This document shows positions 18,119-27,492 of a stretch of DNA of 64,000 bases, in pieces. The stretch spans positions 4,512,501 to 4,576,500 of the forward strand of contig NZ_CP133781.1 in the NCBI RefSeq assembly GCF_034350045.1, read 5' to 3'. This DNA is from Pseudomonas sp. CCI4.2 (GTDB taxonomy: Bacteria; Pseudomonadota; Gammaproteobacteria; Pseudomonadales; Pseudomonadaceae). Below the pieces are notes generated by a model. The model saw nothing but the letters and a program-made list of their open reading frames with translations. It did no database searches and had not been told where the DNA came from. The position numbers and the translations under genes were made by a program. Each line of letters begins with the position of its first letter. The stretch's first letter is position 1.

Positions 18119-21100
18119 ACAAGCGCAGCACGATGGACGCCAATACGGCGGTGGCGCTGGTCGCCTATCAACTCAGCGAAGTGTGTGCGATCTACCCGAT
18201 CACCCCGTCTTCGACCATGGCCGAGTTGGCCGATGAATGGATGGCCGCCGGCAAGCTCAACCTCTGGGGCAACCTGCCGCTGGTGCAGGAGATGCAAGCC
18301 GAAGGCGGCGCGGCCGGCGCGGTCCACGGGGCATTGCAATCCGGGGCACTGACGACCACCTTCACCGCGTCCCAGGGCCTGTTGTTGATGCTGCCCAACA
18401 TGTACAAGATCGCCGGCGAACTGACCTCTACTGTGTTTCACGTCGCGGCTCGCTCCCTGGCGACCTCGGCCTTGTCGATTTTTGGCGACCACTCGGACGT
18501 CATGGCCGCACGCATGACCGGCTTCGCCCTGCTTAGCGCCGCATCAGTTCAAGAAGCCCATGACTGCGCGCTGATTGCTCACGCTGCGACCTTGCAAGCG
18601 CGGGTGCCGTTCCTGAATTTCTTCGACGGCTTTCGCACTTCTCACGAACTCAACACCGTGGAGCTGCTGGACGAAAGCGTGTTGCGCGACTTGATCGACG
18701 AGTCACTGATTCGCGCCCACCGTAACCGCGCCTTGAACCCGGAACACCCGTTCATCCGGGGTACCGCGCACAACACCGACACCTATTTCCAGGCACGGGA
18801 AGCCAGCAATCCGTATTACCAAGCGGTTCCCGGCATCGTCGAAACACTCATGCAGCGCTTCGAAAAACTCACCGGGCGCCACTATCAGTTGTTCGAATAC
18901 TACGGCGCCGAAGACGCCACCCGGGTGATCATCCTGATGGGCGCCGGGGCTGAAACCGTGCGTGAAACCCTCAAGGTGCTAAATGCCTCGGGTGAGAAAG
19001 TCGGTGTGGTGCAGGTTCGTCTCTACCGCCCATTCTCCGCCGAGCATTTGCTGGCGGCGCTGCCGACTTCGGTGCAACGCATCGCGGTGCTGGAGCAAAC
19101 CAAAGAACCCGGTGCCACCGGTGAGCCGCTGTATCTGGACGTGATCGCCAGTCTCGCCAACGCGTTTTCCCGAGGCGAACGGAAAAGCCTGCCGTTGGTG
19201 GTCGGCGGTCGCTACGGCATTTCCAACAAGGACTTCACTCCGGCGATGGCCAAAGCCGTCTACGACGCCTTGCTTAATCCGCAGCCGCTGCACAGTTTCA
19301 CCATTGGTATCTACGATGACGTCAGCCACTTAAGCCTGCCGTGGGACCCGGCGTTCAGCATCGAAAAACCCAACGTCACCCGCGCAGTGTTCTATGGCTT
19401 GGGGGCCGACGGCACGGTGGGTGCGAACAAGAACAGCGTGAAGATCATCGGTGAAGACACCGACCTGTATGCCCAGGGTTATTTTGTCTACGACTCGCAC
19501 AAGTCCGGCGCGCAAACCATTTCCCACCTGCGCTTCGGCCCGGAGCCGATCCACGCGCCGTATCTGATCGCCCAGGCTGGGTTTGTCGCCTGCCACAAGT
19601 TCGACTTTCTGGAACGTCAGGACTTGCTCGGACTGGCCGCGCCTGGGGCGACCTTTCTGCTCAATGCGCCGTACGACGCCGACACGGTGTGGGCCCATCT
19701 GCCCCGGCCGGTGCAGGCCACGATTATTGAAAAGAAACTCGACTTCTACGTCATCGATGCGTCGGCGGCCGCCCGTGAACTGGGCCTCGGCACCCGCACC
19801 AATACTCTGTTGCAGACCTGTTTCTTCGCCCTGTCTGGCGTTTTGCCCCGGGAAGATGCCATCGCCCAAATCAAAAAAGCCATCCGCAAAAGCTACGGCC
19901 GCAAAGGCGAAGACGTGGTGCAGATGAACTTCACCGCCGTGGACGGCGCGTTGGAACGCCTGCATCACGTCAAGGTCCCAGCCAGCATCAGCAGCGTGAC
20001 CGAACTGCCGGCGCTGGTGCCCGAGGCAGCACCGGCTTTTGTTCAAACCTTCACCGCAAAAATGTTCGCCAGCCGTGGCGACTACATCCCGGTCAGCCAG
20101 TTGCCGGTGGACGGCACCTTCCCGTCCGGGACCAGCGCCTACGAAAAACGCAACATTGCCGACACCGTGCCCGAGTGGGACCAAGACCTGTGCATTCAGT
20201 GCGGACAATGCAGCTTCGTTTGTCCCCACGCGGTGATTCGCGCCCGCTATTACCATGAAGACCGACTCACCCGCGCCCCCGAGGGTTTCCCCTCGGCCCC
20301 GATCAACGCCCGTGGCTACCCGGAAGCACGCTTCTCGTTACAAATTTATCTGGAAGACTGCACCGGCTGCGGCCTGTGCGTCGAAGCCTGCCCGGCGATC
20401 AGCCTGACTGATCCTGCGGTCAAGGCGCTGAACATCGTCGACAAACTGCCGATTCTGGAACGCGAACGCGCCAATATTCATTTCTTCGAAAGCCTGCCGG
20501 TCAACGATCGTTCACTGGTGGACTTCTCCCACATTCGCGGCGTGCAATTCCTGCAACCGCTGTTCGAGTTTCCGGGTGCCTGCGCCGGGTGTGGCGAAAC
20601 GCCTTACCTGCGGTTGCTAAGCCAGCTGTTCGGCGATCGGCTGCAAATCGCCAACGCCACCGGCTGCTCCTCAATCTACGGCGGCAATCTGCCGGTTACG
20701 CCTTGGACCAAAAACCACGAGGGCCGTGGTCCGGCGTGGTCCAACTCGCTGTTCGAAGACAACGCCGAATTTGGTCTGGGTTACCGGCTCGCGGCGGACC
20801 AACATGTGGCGCTGGCCCTGCGGCGGGTTGCCGAACTGGCACCATTGGTGGGCGAAGACCTGGCAACGGCGATCATTCATGCGCCGCAGATTCAGGAATC
20901 GGAAATCCGCACCCAGCGCGAGCGTGTCGCTGAACTGAAGGTCAAGCTGCTGCAGCTTGAAGCCAAGGACGAGCGCGCAGCGGATCTGCTGTCGGTAGTC
21001 GATCACCTCGTGCGCCGCAGCATCTGGTTGGTAGGCGGCGATGGCTGGGCCTACGACATCGGCTACGGCGGGCTTGACCATGTGCTGGCCCAAGGTCGCG

Positions 21101-21696
21101 ATGTGAATGTGTTGGTGCTCGACACGGAGGTGTATTCCAATACCGGCGGCCAGTCATCCAAAGCCACGCCATTGGCTGCCGTAGCAAAATTCGCCACGGC
21201 CGGTAAACGGGTGCCACGCAAAGACTTGGCCATGCTGGCAATTGCCTATGGCAATGTCTACGTCGCGCAAATTGCCATGGGCGCCAATCCCCAGCATGCG
21301 TTACAGGCGTTCCGTGAAGCCGAGGCTTACGACGGGCCTTCGCTGATTCTCGCCTACAGTCACTGCATCGCCCACGGCATCGACATGCGCCAAGGCATGC
21401 ACCAGCAGGAGTTGGCCACCGCCAGCGGATACTGGCCGCTGTTTCGCTACAACCCGGAAATGCGCAAGGTCGGCGCCAACCCGTTCCAGCTTGACTCGCC
21501 ACGCCCGACCATTACCCTCAAGGACTACGCCTACAACGAAACCCGCTACAGTTCACTGGCCAAAACCGACGCTAAAACCGCCGTCGACTTGCTCGATGCC
21601 GCGCAGCGTTGGGTCGATGAAAAGTACCGCCAATACGAAGACCTCGCCGCCCGCGACGGCAGCCGGTTCTGGTCGCACACGCCGGTTGAGAGTTGA
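18115..21696 (+). CDS. nifJ: Pyruvate:ferredoxin (flavodoxin) oxidoreductase, NifJ type
   Basis: The single-chain enzyme of 1193 residues has the full PFOR domain order. It opens with TMDANTAVALVAYQLSEVCA and IYPITPSSTMAE (pyrimidine-binding part), then the oxidoreductase gamma region (GLGADGTVGANKNS), two [4Fe-4S] clusters (CIQCGQCSFVCPHAV near residue 695 and CTGCGLCVEACPA near residue 755), and the C-terminal TPP domain (CAGCGETPYLRLL, TGCSSIYGG, GGDGWAYDIGYGG, TEVYSNTGGQSSK). It splits pyruvate with CoA to acetyl-CoA, CO2 and reduced ferredoxin or flavodoxin. The true start is the ATG at 18115, overlapping the upstream stop; longer frames to 18034 lie inside the partner gene. It is unusual in mostly respiratory pseudomonads and fits the anaerobic neighbourhood. 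Confidence 0.93.
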   Translation: MNKRSTMDANTAVALVAYQLSEVCAIYPITPSSTMAELADEWMAAGKLNLWGNLPLVQEMQAEGGAAGAVHGALQSGALTTTFTASQGLLLMLPNMYKIAGELTSTVFHVAARSLATSALSIFGDHSDVMAARMTGFALLSAASVQEAHDCALIAHAATLQARVPFLNFFDGFRTSHELNTVELLDESVLRDLIDESLIRAHRNRALNPEHPFIRGTAHNTDTYFQAREASNPYYQAVPGIVETLMQRFEKLTGRHYQLFEYYGAEDATRVIILMGAGAETVRETLKVLNASGEKVGVVQVRLYRPFSAEHLLAALPTSVQRIAVLEQTKEPGATGEPLYLDVIASLANAFSRGERKSLPLVVGGRYGISNKDFTPAMAKAVYDALLNPQPLHSFTIGIYDDVSHLSLPWDPAFSIEKPNVTRAVFYGLGADGTVGANKNSVKIIGEDTDLYAQGYFVYDSHKSGAQTISHLRFGPEPIHAPYLIAQAGFVACHKFDFLERQDLLGLAAPGATFLLNAPYDADTVWAHLPRPVQATIIEKKLDFYVIDASAAARELGLGTRTNTLLQTCFFALSGVLPREDAIAQIKKAIRKSYGRKGEDVVQMNFTAVDGALERLHHVKVPASISSVTELPALVPEAAPAFVQTFTAKMFASRGDYIPVSQLPVDGTFPSGTSAYEKRNIADTVPEWDQDLCIQCGQCSFVCPHAVIRARYYHEDRLTRAPEGFPSAPINARGYPEARFSLQIYLEDCTGCGLCVEACPAISLTDPAVKALNIVDKLPILERERANIHFFESLPVNDRSLVDFSHIRGVQFLQPLFEFPGACAGCGETPYLRLLSQLFGDRLQIANATGCSSIYGGNLPVTPWTKNHEGRGPAWSNSLFEDNAEFGLGYRLAADQHVALALRRVAELAPLVGEDLATAIIHAPQIQESEIRTQRERVAELKVKLLQLEAKDERAADLLSVVDHLVRRSIWLVGGDGWAYDIGYGGLDHVLAQGRDVNVLVLDTEVYSNTGGQSSKATPLAAVAKFATAGKRVPRKDLAMLAIAYGNVYVAQIAMGANPQHALQAFREAEAYDGPSLILAYSHCIAHGIDMRQGMHQQELATASGYWPLFRYNPEMRKVGANPFQLDSPRPTITLKDYAYNETRYSSLAKTDAKTAVDLLDAAQRWVDEKYRQYEDLAARDGSRFWSHTPVES

Positions 21697-21702
21697 GGTT
21701 TT

Positions 21703-21779
21703 CTGTAGGAGACAACGTGTTGGCGAAACGCTGAATGCGGTGTATCCGTCACGCCGCCTCGCTAAACACGCTCCTACAG
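21703..21779. repeat. REPIN of the GTAGGAG-GTTGGCGAA type
   Basis: CTGTAGGAGACAACGTGTTGG on the left pairs with an inverted CACGCTCCTACAG on the right. It fills the gap between the pyruvate oxidoreductase and the MaoC-phosphotransacetylase gene. The same family occurs at 47819-47899. Confidence 0.7.
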
Positions 21780-21819
21780 AATCACGATGCCCTTCACATT
21801 CGTATCCGGGATCAACACC

Positions 21820-23247
21820 ATGACCACTTCTTTACCGATCAAACCCGACGACCTGGAACGCCTGCATAATCGGTCTTTCGAGGACATCGTCGTCGGCGAA
21901 TCGGCCTCTCTGGAGCGGACCCTGACCGCGCAGGACATCCAGTTGTTCGCGCTGGTCTCCGGCGATGTGAATCCGCTTTACGTCGATCCTGAATTCGCCG
22001 CCACTACCCACTTCAACACGGTTTTCGCCCATGGCATGTGGGGTGGCGCGTTGATTTCGGCGTTGATCGGTACTCGATTGCCGGGGCCCGGCTCTGTATC
22101 CCTGGGACAAACCCTCAAGTTCCTTGCCCCGGTACGCATCGGCGACACGCTGACCGTCTCGGTCACCGTTACCGCCCGTGATCCAGCGCGGCAGTTACTA
22201 ACGTTGGCCTGCAGCGGCATCAACCAAGAAGGCATGGTGGTATTGGAAGGTGAATCCCTGGTCCACGCCGCCAGTGAGCATATCGATGTGCAACGGGTCA
22301 GCCTGCCAGGTGTCGAGTTGCGCCACAGCGCCGACGGCCTGCACCGTTTGCTGCACGCCTGCCATGCACTGGAACCGATCCGCGTCGGCGTCGTGCATCC
22401 GTGCGACGACGTGAGTTTTGAAGCCGCTCTAAATGCCCGTGATGCAGGGTTGATCCATCCGATTTTGATTGGCCCAAGGGCAAAACTGGAAGCGCTGGCG
22501 GCCAAGGGCAATCACGACCTTTCCGGCCTTAGCATTGAAGACGTACCCCACAGCCACGCCGCTGCTGTACGTGGTGCGGAAATGGCCCGGGACGGTCAGG
22601 TCGAAGCCCTGATGAAAGGCAGCTTGCACACCGACGAACTCATGTCCGCCGTGGTGCCCTCTGCGGCGCAACTGCGTACCAAGCGACGGATCACCCATTG
22701 CTTCGTCATGCAAACCCCGTTTTACCCGCGCCCTTTTATCATCACCGACGCCGCAATCAACATCTTGCCGACCCTAGTCGACAAAGTGGACATCGTGCGC
22801 AATGCCATCGATCTGGCGCATATCCTCGGCGTTAGCGATCCACATGTGGCAATCCTGGCTGCGGTGGAAATGGTCAACGCCAACATGCCCGCCACCCTTG
22901 ATGCCGCCGCGCTGTGCAAAATGGCCGATCGCGGCCAGATCACCGGGGCGGTTCTCGACGGCCCCCTGGCGTTCGACAACGCGATTTCCGTGGCGGCAGC
23001 GCGGATCAAGGGCATCCATTCACCCGTTTCTGGTAAAGCCGACATCCTGGTCGTGCCTGATCTGGAAAGCGGCAATATGCTCGTCAAGCAGCTGGAATAC
23101 CTGAGCGGCGCCGCCAGCGCCGGTATCGTGCTCGGCGCAAAAATCCCGATTATATTGACCAGCCGCGCTGACTCGGGGGAAGCCCGCATTGCGTCCTGTG
23201 CCATCGCGGTGCTGGTGGCCCATCACTATCGGGTGACGCCGCCGTAG
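21820..23247 (+). CDS. Bifunctional MaoC-like enoyl-CoA hydratase / phosphate acetyl(butyryl)transferase
   Basis: The 475-residue protein fuses two domains. Residues about 10-150 are a MaoC hot-dog domain (VVGESASLERTLTAQDIQLFA, SGDVNPLYVDPEFA, VFAHGMWGGAL). Residues about 175-475 are a phosphate acyltransferase (VVHPCDDVSFEAALNA, MLKGSLHTDEL-like MKGSLHTDELMSAVV, DAAINILPTLVDKVDIVRNA, LEYLSGAASAGIVLGAKIPI, ending LTSRADSGEARIASCAIAV). It could convert acetyl-CoA from the upstream pyruvate oxidoreductase to acetyl phosphate, the step before acetate kinase. No acetate kinase gene lies in the window. I chose the ATG at 21820 because homology begins there; 21787 is an alternative. Confidence 0.87.
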   Translation: MTTSLPIKPDDLERLHNRSFEDIVVGESASLERTLTAQDIQLFALVSGDVNPLYVDPEFAATTHFNTVFAHGMWGGALISALIGTRLPGPGSVSLGQTLKFLAPVRIGDTLTVSVTVTARDPARQLLTLACSGINQEGMVVLEGESLVHAASEHIDVQRVSLPGVELRHSADGLHRLLHACHALEPIRVGVVHPCDDVSFEAALNARDAGLIHPILIGPRAKLEALAAKGNHDLSGLSIEDVPHSHAAAVRGAEMARDGQVEALMKGSLHTDELMSAVVPSAAQLRTKRRITHCFVMQTPFYPRPFIITDAAINILPTLVDKVDIVRNAIDLAHILGVSDPHVAILAAVEMVNANMPATLDAAALCKMADRGQITGAVLDGPLAFDNAISVAAARIKGIHSPVSGKADILVVPDLESGNMLVKQLEYLSGAASAGIVLGAKIPIILTSRADSGEARIASCAIAVLVAHHYRVTPP

Positions 23248-23356
23248 GCAACAACTGTTGCCCTGCCAACAGCGTTTCAACAATTAGCCCTTTCAGCAAC
23301 ACTAACGCGCTCGATGAACATTGGGCTTATCGTTATAAATCAACGACCTGCGAGTC

Positions 23357-23372
23357 TGGTACGGTGCTTGCA
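23357..23372 (+). promoter_or_regulatory. Sigma-54 (-24/-12) promoter before the ssuD-like gene
   Basis: TGGTACGGTGCTTGCA has GG and GC separated by exactly 10 bp and closely follows TGGCAC-N5-TTGCA. It lies 141 bp upstream of the ssuD-like start. In Pseudomonas, sulfone and sulfonate genes of the sfn group are driven by sigma-54 and the activator SfnR. Confidence 0.75.
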
Positions 23373-23512
23373 AACCTGAAGCATCGGCACCGCCTCAGAC
23401 TTGCTCAAGCAAGCACCCCATAGAGCCCTGCCGGCCCTGCGTTGCAGTACACGTCGCCCCGCTATCAAACCCGAGGGTGGACGTCTTGATTTTTGCAGCG
23501 AGGACCGTGTTG

Positions 23513-24670
23513 ATGAGTGTCGATATTTTTTGGTTTCTTCCCACCTCCGGTGACACCCGTTATCTGGGCCGTTCCGACAGCGGCCGGCCAGCCACCAATG
23601 AGTACATGCGCCAAATCACGGTGGCTGCCGAGAGCCTCGGTTATGACGGCGTATTGATTCCCACCGGCGCGAGTTGCCTGGACCCGTGGATCACCGCTGC
23701 CAGCCGGGTGCCGGTGACCCATCGCATCAAACTGTTGGTGGCATTGCGCACGTCGTTGGGCAACCCAACAGCGTCGGCCCGTCAGGCGGCCACCCTAGAC
23801 CAAGCCAGTAACGGACGGCTGCTGCTGAATGTGGTGCCCGGTGGCGACGCGACCGAATTGGCCGCCGACGGTATTTTTCTCGACCACGATCAGCGCTACG
23901 AAGCTGCCGATGAGTTCCTCACGGTGTGGCGTCAGTTGCTCAGCGGCGAGACCGTGGATTACGCCGGTAAGCACGTGCGGGTCGAAGGTGCGCAGAACTT
24001 CTTTAAACCGGTTCAACAACCGCACCCGCCCCTGTATTTTGGCGGGTCTTCGCCGGCTGCCCATGAGCTGGCAGCCAAGCACGTGGAAGCCTACTTGACC
24101 TGGGGTGAGCCGCCAGCGGCCGTGGCCGAGAAGATCACAGATGTACGGGCACGCGCCAAAAAACATGGCCGCACCGTGCATTTTGGCGTGCGTTTGCACG
24201 TGATTGTGCGGGAAACCAATGAGCAGGCTTGGGCCGCCGCCGAGGAGTTGATCAGCCACCTTGACGACGACACGATTGCCGATGCCCAGCAGAACTACGC
24301 CAAGATGGATTCCGAAGGTCAACGCCGGATGACCGCTTTGCACGGCGGACGACGCGACAAGTTGGAAGTCTCGCCTAACCTGTGGGCCGGCCCGGGTCTG
24401 GTACGTGGCGGCGCGGGTACGGCGCTGGTCGGCGACCCTGAAACCGTGGCCGCTCGCCTGAAGGAATACGTCGAGCTTGGGGTTGATCGTTTTGTATTGT
24501 CCGGCTACCCGCACTTGGAAGAAGCGTTCCGCTTTGCCGAACTGGTGTTCCCGCGGCTGGGCAAAACGCCGGTCACGGTCCGTGATCAGGTGTTGACCGG
24601 GGGCGCGTTTGACGTTCGGGCCGGTAAGAAATCGGCCAACGACGAGGCCGCCCGGTTGTTTGCCCTGTAA
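23513..24670 (+). CDS. FMNH2-dependent alkanesulfonate monooxygenase family protein (SsuD-like)
   Basis: This flavin-dependent monooxygenase of 385 residues opens MSVDIFWFLPTSGDTRYLG, like SsuD, and keeps LIPTGASCLDPW, DQASNGRLLLNVVPGGD, PPLYFGGSSPAA, YLTWGEPPAAVAEKI, RLHVIVRETNEQAWAAA and NLWAGPGLVRGGAGTALVG. Family members use FMNH2 and O2 to release sulfite from organosulfonates as a sulfur source. The start at 23513 follows GAGGA by 8 bp. It is not beside ssuE or an ssuABC transporter. The strong sigma-54 promoter suggests SfnR-type regulation, so it may act in sulfone/sulfonate use (MsuD- or SsuD-like). The next gene, also of sulfur type, is a remnant. Confidence 0.85.
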   Translation: MSVDIFWFLPTSGDTRYLGRSDSGRPATNEYMRQITVAAESLGYDGVLIPTGASCLDPWITAASRVPVTHRIKLLVALRTSLGNPTASARQAATLDQASNGRLLLNVVPGGDATELAADGIFLDHDQRYEAADEFLTVWRQLLSGETVDYAGKHVRVEGAQNFFKPVQQPHPPLYFGGSSPAAHELAAKHVEAYLTWGEPPAAVAEKITDVRARAKKHGRTVHFGVRLHVIVRETNEQAWAAAEELISHLDDDTIADAQQNYAKMDSEGQRRMTALHGGRRDKLEVSPNLWAGPGLVRGGAGTALVGDPETVAARLKEYVELGVDRFVLSGYPHLEEAFRFAELVFPRLGKTPVTVRDQVLTGGAFDVRAGKKSANDEAARLFAL

Positions 24671-24678
24671 CGCAGGAC

Positions 24679-24765
24679 CTGTAGGCGCTACCGAAGGCTG
24701 CGAATCGGCTGCGAAGCAGTTGGGACCGCTTCGCGCTCCATCGCGAGCAGGCCCGCTCCTACAGC
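24679..24765. repeat. REP pair
   Basis: CTGTAGGCGCTACCGAAGGC and an inverted segment ending GCTCCTACAG bracket a region containing GCGAAGCAG. It is the 'GCCGAAGGCTGCG' type of Pseudomonas REP, also at 53911-54170. Confidence 0.65.
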
Positions 24766-24815
24766 GTTATCTTTTTAATTCAACACCTTATGCGCTGTTT
24801 GAAAAGGAGTTTTCT

Positions 24816-25493
24816 GTGACCATCCCCAGCGATCCTATAGAGATTGGCCGTCTTCTAGCCCCCGACTGGGCCACCACTGCCGCCGAGCGCGATGCGCTGG
24901 TTCTGGGGCAATGCCCTTAACCCGCTGGACACGCGCATGAACTGCTGCTGGAACCCGGCCCCCTGAGTACGGTGTTTTCCAGCTTGCGGCCGCTGTTAGC
25001 GCAACTGACATTCGTTAATCTGTTCCTCGGCATTGCCGAAGGCGCCTTTGAACAGGCGCGGCACTACACCACCCACGAGGCGCGGCCCTGGTTCAAATCC
25101 GAGGTCGACTGCGCGGTCGATGACCCTTATCTGCTGGCCCATTACGGCGAGTTCTGGGTCGGGCTGGAAGCGGTACGTGCCCTGACCGAACGGGCCAACG
25201 GGTTGTTCGATAAAGCGTGGATCACCGGCGATCAACTGGGCGCCGAACAGCGAGCGAACCTGGCGCTGGCCATCGGCAGCGCCAAGGTTCATGCCACGCG
25301 GGTCGGCCTGGACCTGTGCTCCCGGCTGTTTGAAGTGACCGGCGCCCGCGCCACCAATGCCTCGCGACGCTTCGACCGCTACTGGCGCAACCTGAGAACC
25401 CAGACCCTCCACGACCCGGTGGATTACCGCATCCGTGAACGGGGTGAGTGGGCCTTGAAGCAGAAGCCGCCGACGCCGAGTTTTTATTCCTGA
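24816..25493 (+). pseudogene. Remnant of an acyl-CoA dehydrogenase-like (SfnC/DszC type) monooxygenase
   Basis: A GTG at 24816 behind AAAAGGAG starts a frame (TIPSDPIEIGRLLAPDW) that stops after 34 residues. A second frame shows WGNALNPLDTR at 24905-24941, an internal motif of this family. A third frame from about 24939 to 25493 holds the C-terminal part (HELLLEPGPLS, LGIAEGAFEQARHYT, FEVTGARATNASRRFDRYWRNLRTQTLHDPV). About half of a normal 400-residue protein is missing, through at least two deletions and frame changes. It follows the ssuD-like gene under a sigma-54 promoter, as sfn-type sulfur genes do. It is almost certainly non-functional. Confidence 0.8.
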
Positions 25494-25735
25494 ATTCAGA
25501 ATTATCGAGTTCAGAAACCTCGTGCTTGCGCTAGGCACTTTCGCGCAAGGGCCGGTTGGAATGGGTTGGGCGTGGGATTTTCGGTGTCCGCGGGCAGGAG
25601 AGTTGTAGGCTTTTTCTGCTGTGTTTGTACGGTCTTTCAGCAGGGCTTGTAGGTCGTCTCCCCATTTTTTCCGCGATATTTTACTTCGGTTCTTCGGCTG
25701 GTACGGTGGCGAAATTCTAGCCAGGAGCCAGCCCC

Positions 25736-26896
25736 ATGACCCAGTGTTTCAAAGACCACGAATGCGACACGCAGCTGTTGAACCACCCCACCAAACCGAT
25801 CGAAGAGTGCGAGACGCACAGGATCGAGTTGTACGGGGTCATGCAGGACGTTGTTGACGTGCCGTTTTTGACTTGCTCGGGAATCTGGCGAGTCTTCCAG
25901 CGCGAAGCCGAAGAAATCGTCGCCCCCGGCGGCGTCCTGATCGCCGACCCCATCGAACGCAATCGCGTGATCAACGCCGCCTATGCCCGGTTGTGACTGC
26001 ACGACAACCGCTTTCAGTGGGCCGGGCTGGCAGCCTTTGCCTCCAAGCAAGTCGGTTGCGGGTTGTTGCATGCCGCGAGTATGACTGAGGTTATCCAGGC
26101 TGAGCGCGACGCCAGGCAGCGCTTGATCGACTCCAATGCGGCATCGAATCCCGGCTTCCTCGGGGCTCATATCTTCAAAGATACGGATCAGCAGGCGCTG
26201 GACGATTACCGAGCCGCCCGCAGCAATAATCCCGTTCCCCTGAGCGACCTTGGCCTGGGCGGGGAACCCTCATCCTTGATGCAGCAACAGTTCCAGCATG
26301 TCTACGACATGATGGCGCTGGGTAATACCACGTTGTTTCTCGATATCTTCCCGCTGCATGCGTTTTACAAAAAGCGTGGGCTAGAAGAGTTAAGGACCTG
26401 TCTTGATGAACGGAAGGGCATTTTTGGTCATCCGAAGTTTCCGGTATTGTGGCCGGTGGGGCAGAAAAAGCTTGAGTTTGGTGTTCGGTATTACCAAATT
26501 CTCGATGCCTTCAAGGCAATAGAAAAGGGAGATATTGCCGAGAGCGTGCGGCAATTGGCGGAGCATGAGCAGCGCAATATTCTGCAACCGACCATTTACG
26601 AAGATCCACAGCTTAAACTGCTTTTGCGCGGCAACCATGCGTCCTATGTCACCGGATTTCCTTCGGGGGTGGCTCAAGCCATTGAGCTGACCCTGGCGAG
26701 CCAATGCCAGCCGGTCGAGGATGGGCGCACCCTCGAATTCAGCAGCAACCCGTTTGCAGACTTGTCAGATTACAAGCAGCGCATAGCCTTCGTAATGCAA
26801 GCAGCGGCGCGTTTTGATGAGATGCTGGGCGACGGGAATCGACCCTTGCTGGAGCAGTCGATCAAGGATATCGCCGAAGGATCGGGCGTCCGATGA
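25736..26896 (+). pseudogene. Uncharacterised protein (DUF2515-like) with an in-frame TGA
   Basis: One reading frame runs from the ATG at 25736 to 26896 but is cut by TGA at 25994-25996, after 86 residues (INAAYARL*LHDNRFQWAG). The same frame continues with FQWAGLAAFASKQVGCGLLHAA and about 300 further residues, including a NNPVPLSD region and IFPLHAFYKKRGLEEL. I recall this FQWAGLAAFASKQVGCG pattern from Pseudomonas DUF2515-type proteins, but the family name is tentative and its function unknown. A Trp, Arg or Gly codon changed by one base would explain the stop. An ATG at 26063 could allow a 277-residue shorter product. The next gene overlaps its end by 4 bp. Confidence 0.6.
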
Positions 26897-27492
26897 AGCG
26901 GCGATACTGGTTTTGTCTAGCACTGCTGACAGTATGGGCAGCATTCGTCGCACGGTCGTGGTACGAGCGAGAGATCGCCCTAGTGATAGGCGGAACCTAC
27001 GAGGAGATGATCAAGGGTTCGTCAGCCCGCTTTAGTTCACCTTATCCCGGTGGGGGAATATGGGGGGGCGAGGCAAAGTCCGACGTGCAGTTACGATTCA
27101 CCGATCCGCAGTATGGATTTATCACGCCAAAAAGCGCTGACGTATTTGTCGTATTCAAGGGCAACATTATTCAGAGTTTGGTTATATCTCCGCAGACCGA
27201 ACCCTTGTTGCTCGATGATGCATTGAAGGTTGTCTTGGATCTCCAGGACCAATGGCGTCGCGGCGGATGGATCGATAGAAAGAACAAAATATATCCACCC
27301 TTTGCCGATACGCCCCAATGGCGTGCTCAGCTGAGGGATGTCAACAAGGGAGGCGCTACTGATTGGTATGCCGGCGACCGATATCAGGCCATGCTCATGG
27401 TGCATCGTTTTGAAGACCGCAAACACCCCGAAGAAGAACGCTACAAGATCATCCTCAATGTTGCTGAGCCCTGGATACCTTTCGATGACTAG
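26893..27492 (+). CDS. Small membrane-anchored protein of unknown function
   Basis: The 199-residue protein has an N-terminal membrane anchor (YWFCLALLTVWAAFVARSW) and then a soluble part with GGTYEEMIKGSSARFSSPYP, DPQYGFITPKSADVFVVFKG and a C-terminal IILNVAEPWIPF. No family is recognised. It overlaps the preceding gene by 4 bp (ATGA), so the two are co-translated. A truncated second copy follows directly. Anchored small proteins duplicated after a larger gene are often immunity proteins, but no toxin is proven here. Confidence 0.7.
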   Translation: MKRRYWFCLALLTVWAAFVARSWYEREIALVIGGTYEEMIKGSSARFSSPYPGGGIWGGEAKSDVQLRFTDPQYGFITPKSADVFVVFKGNIIQSLVISPQTEPLLLDDALKVVLDLQDQWRRGGWIDRKNKIYPPFADTPQWRAQLRDVNKGGATDWYAGDRYQAMLMVHRFEDRKHPEEERYKIILNVAEPWIPFDD

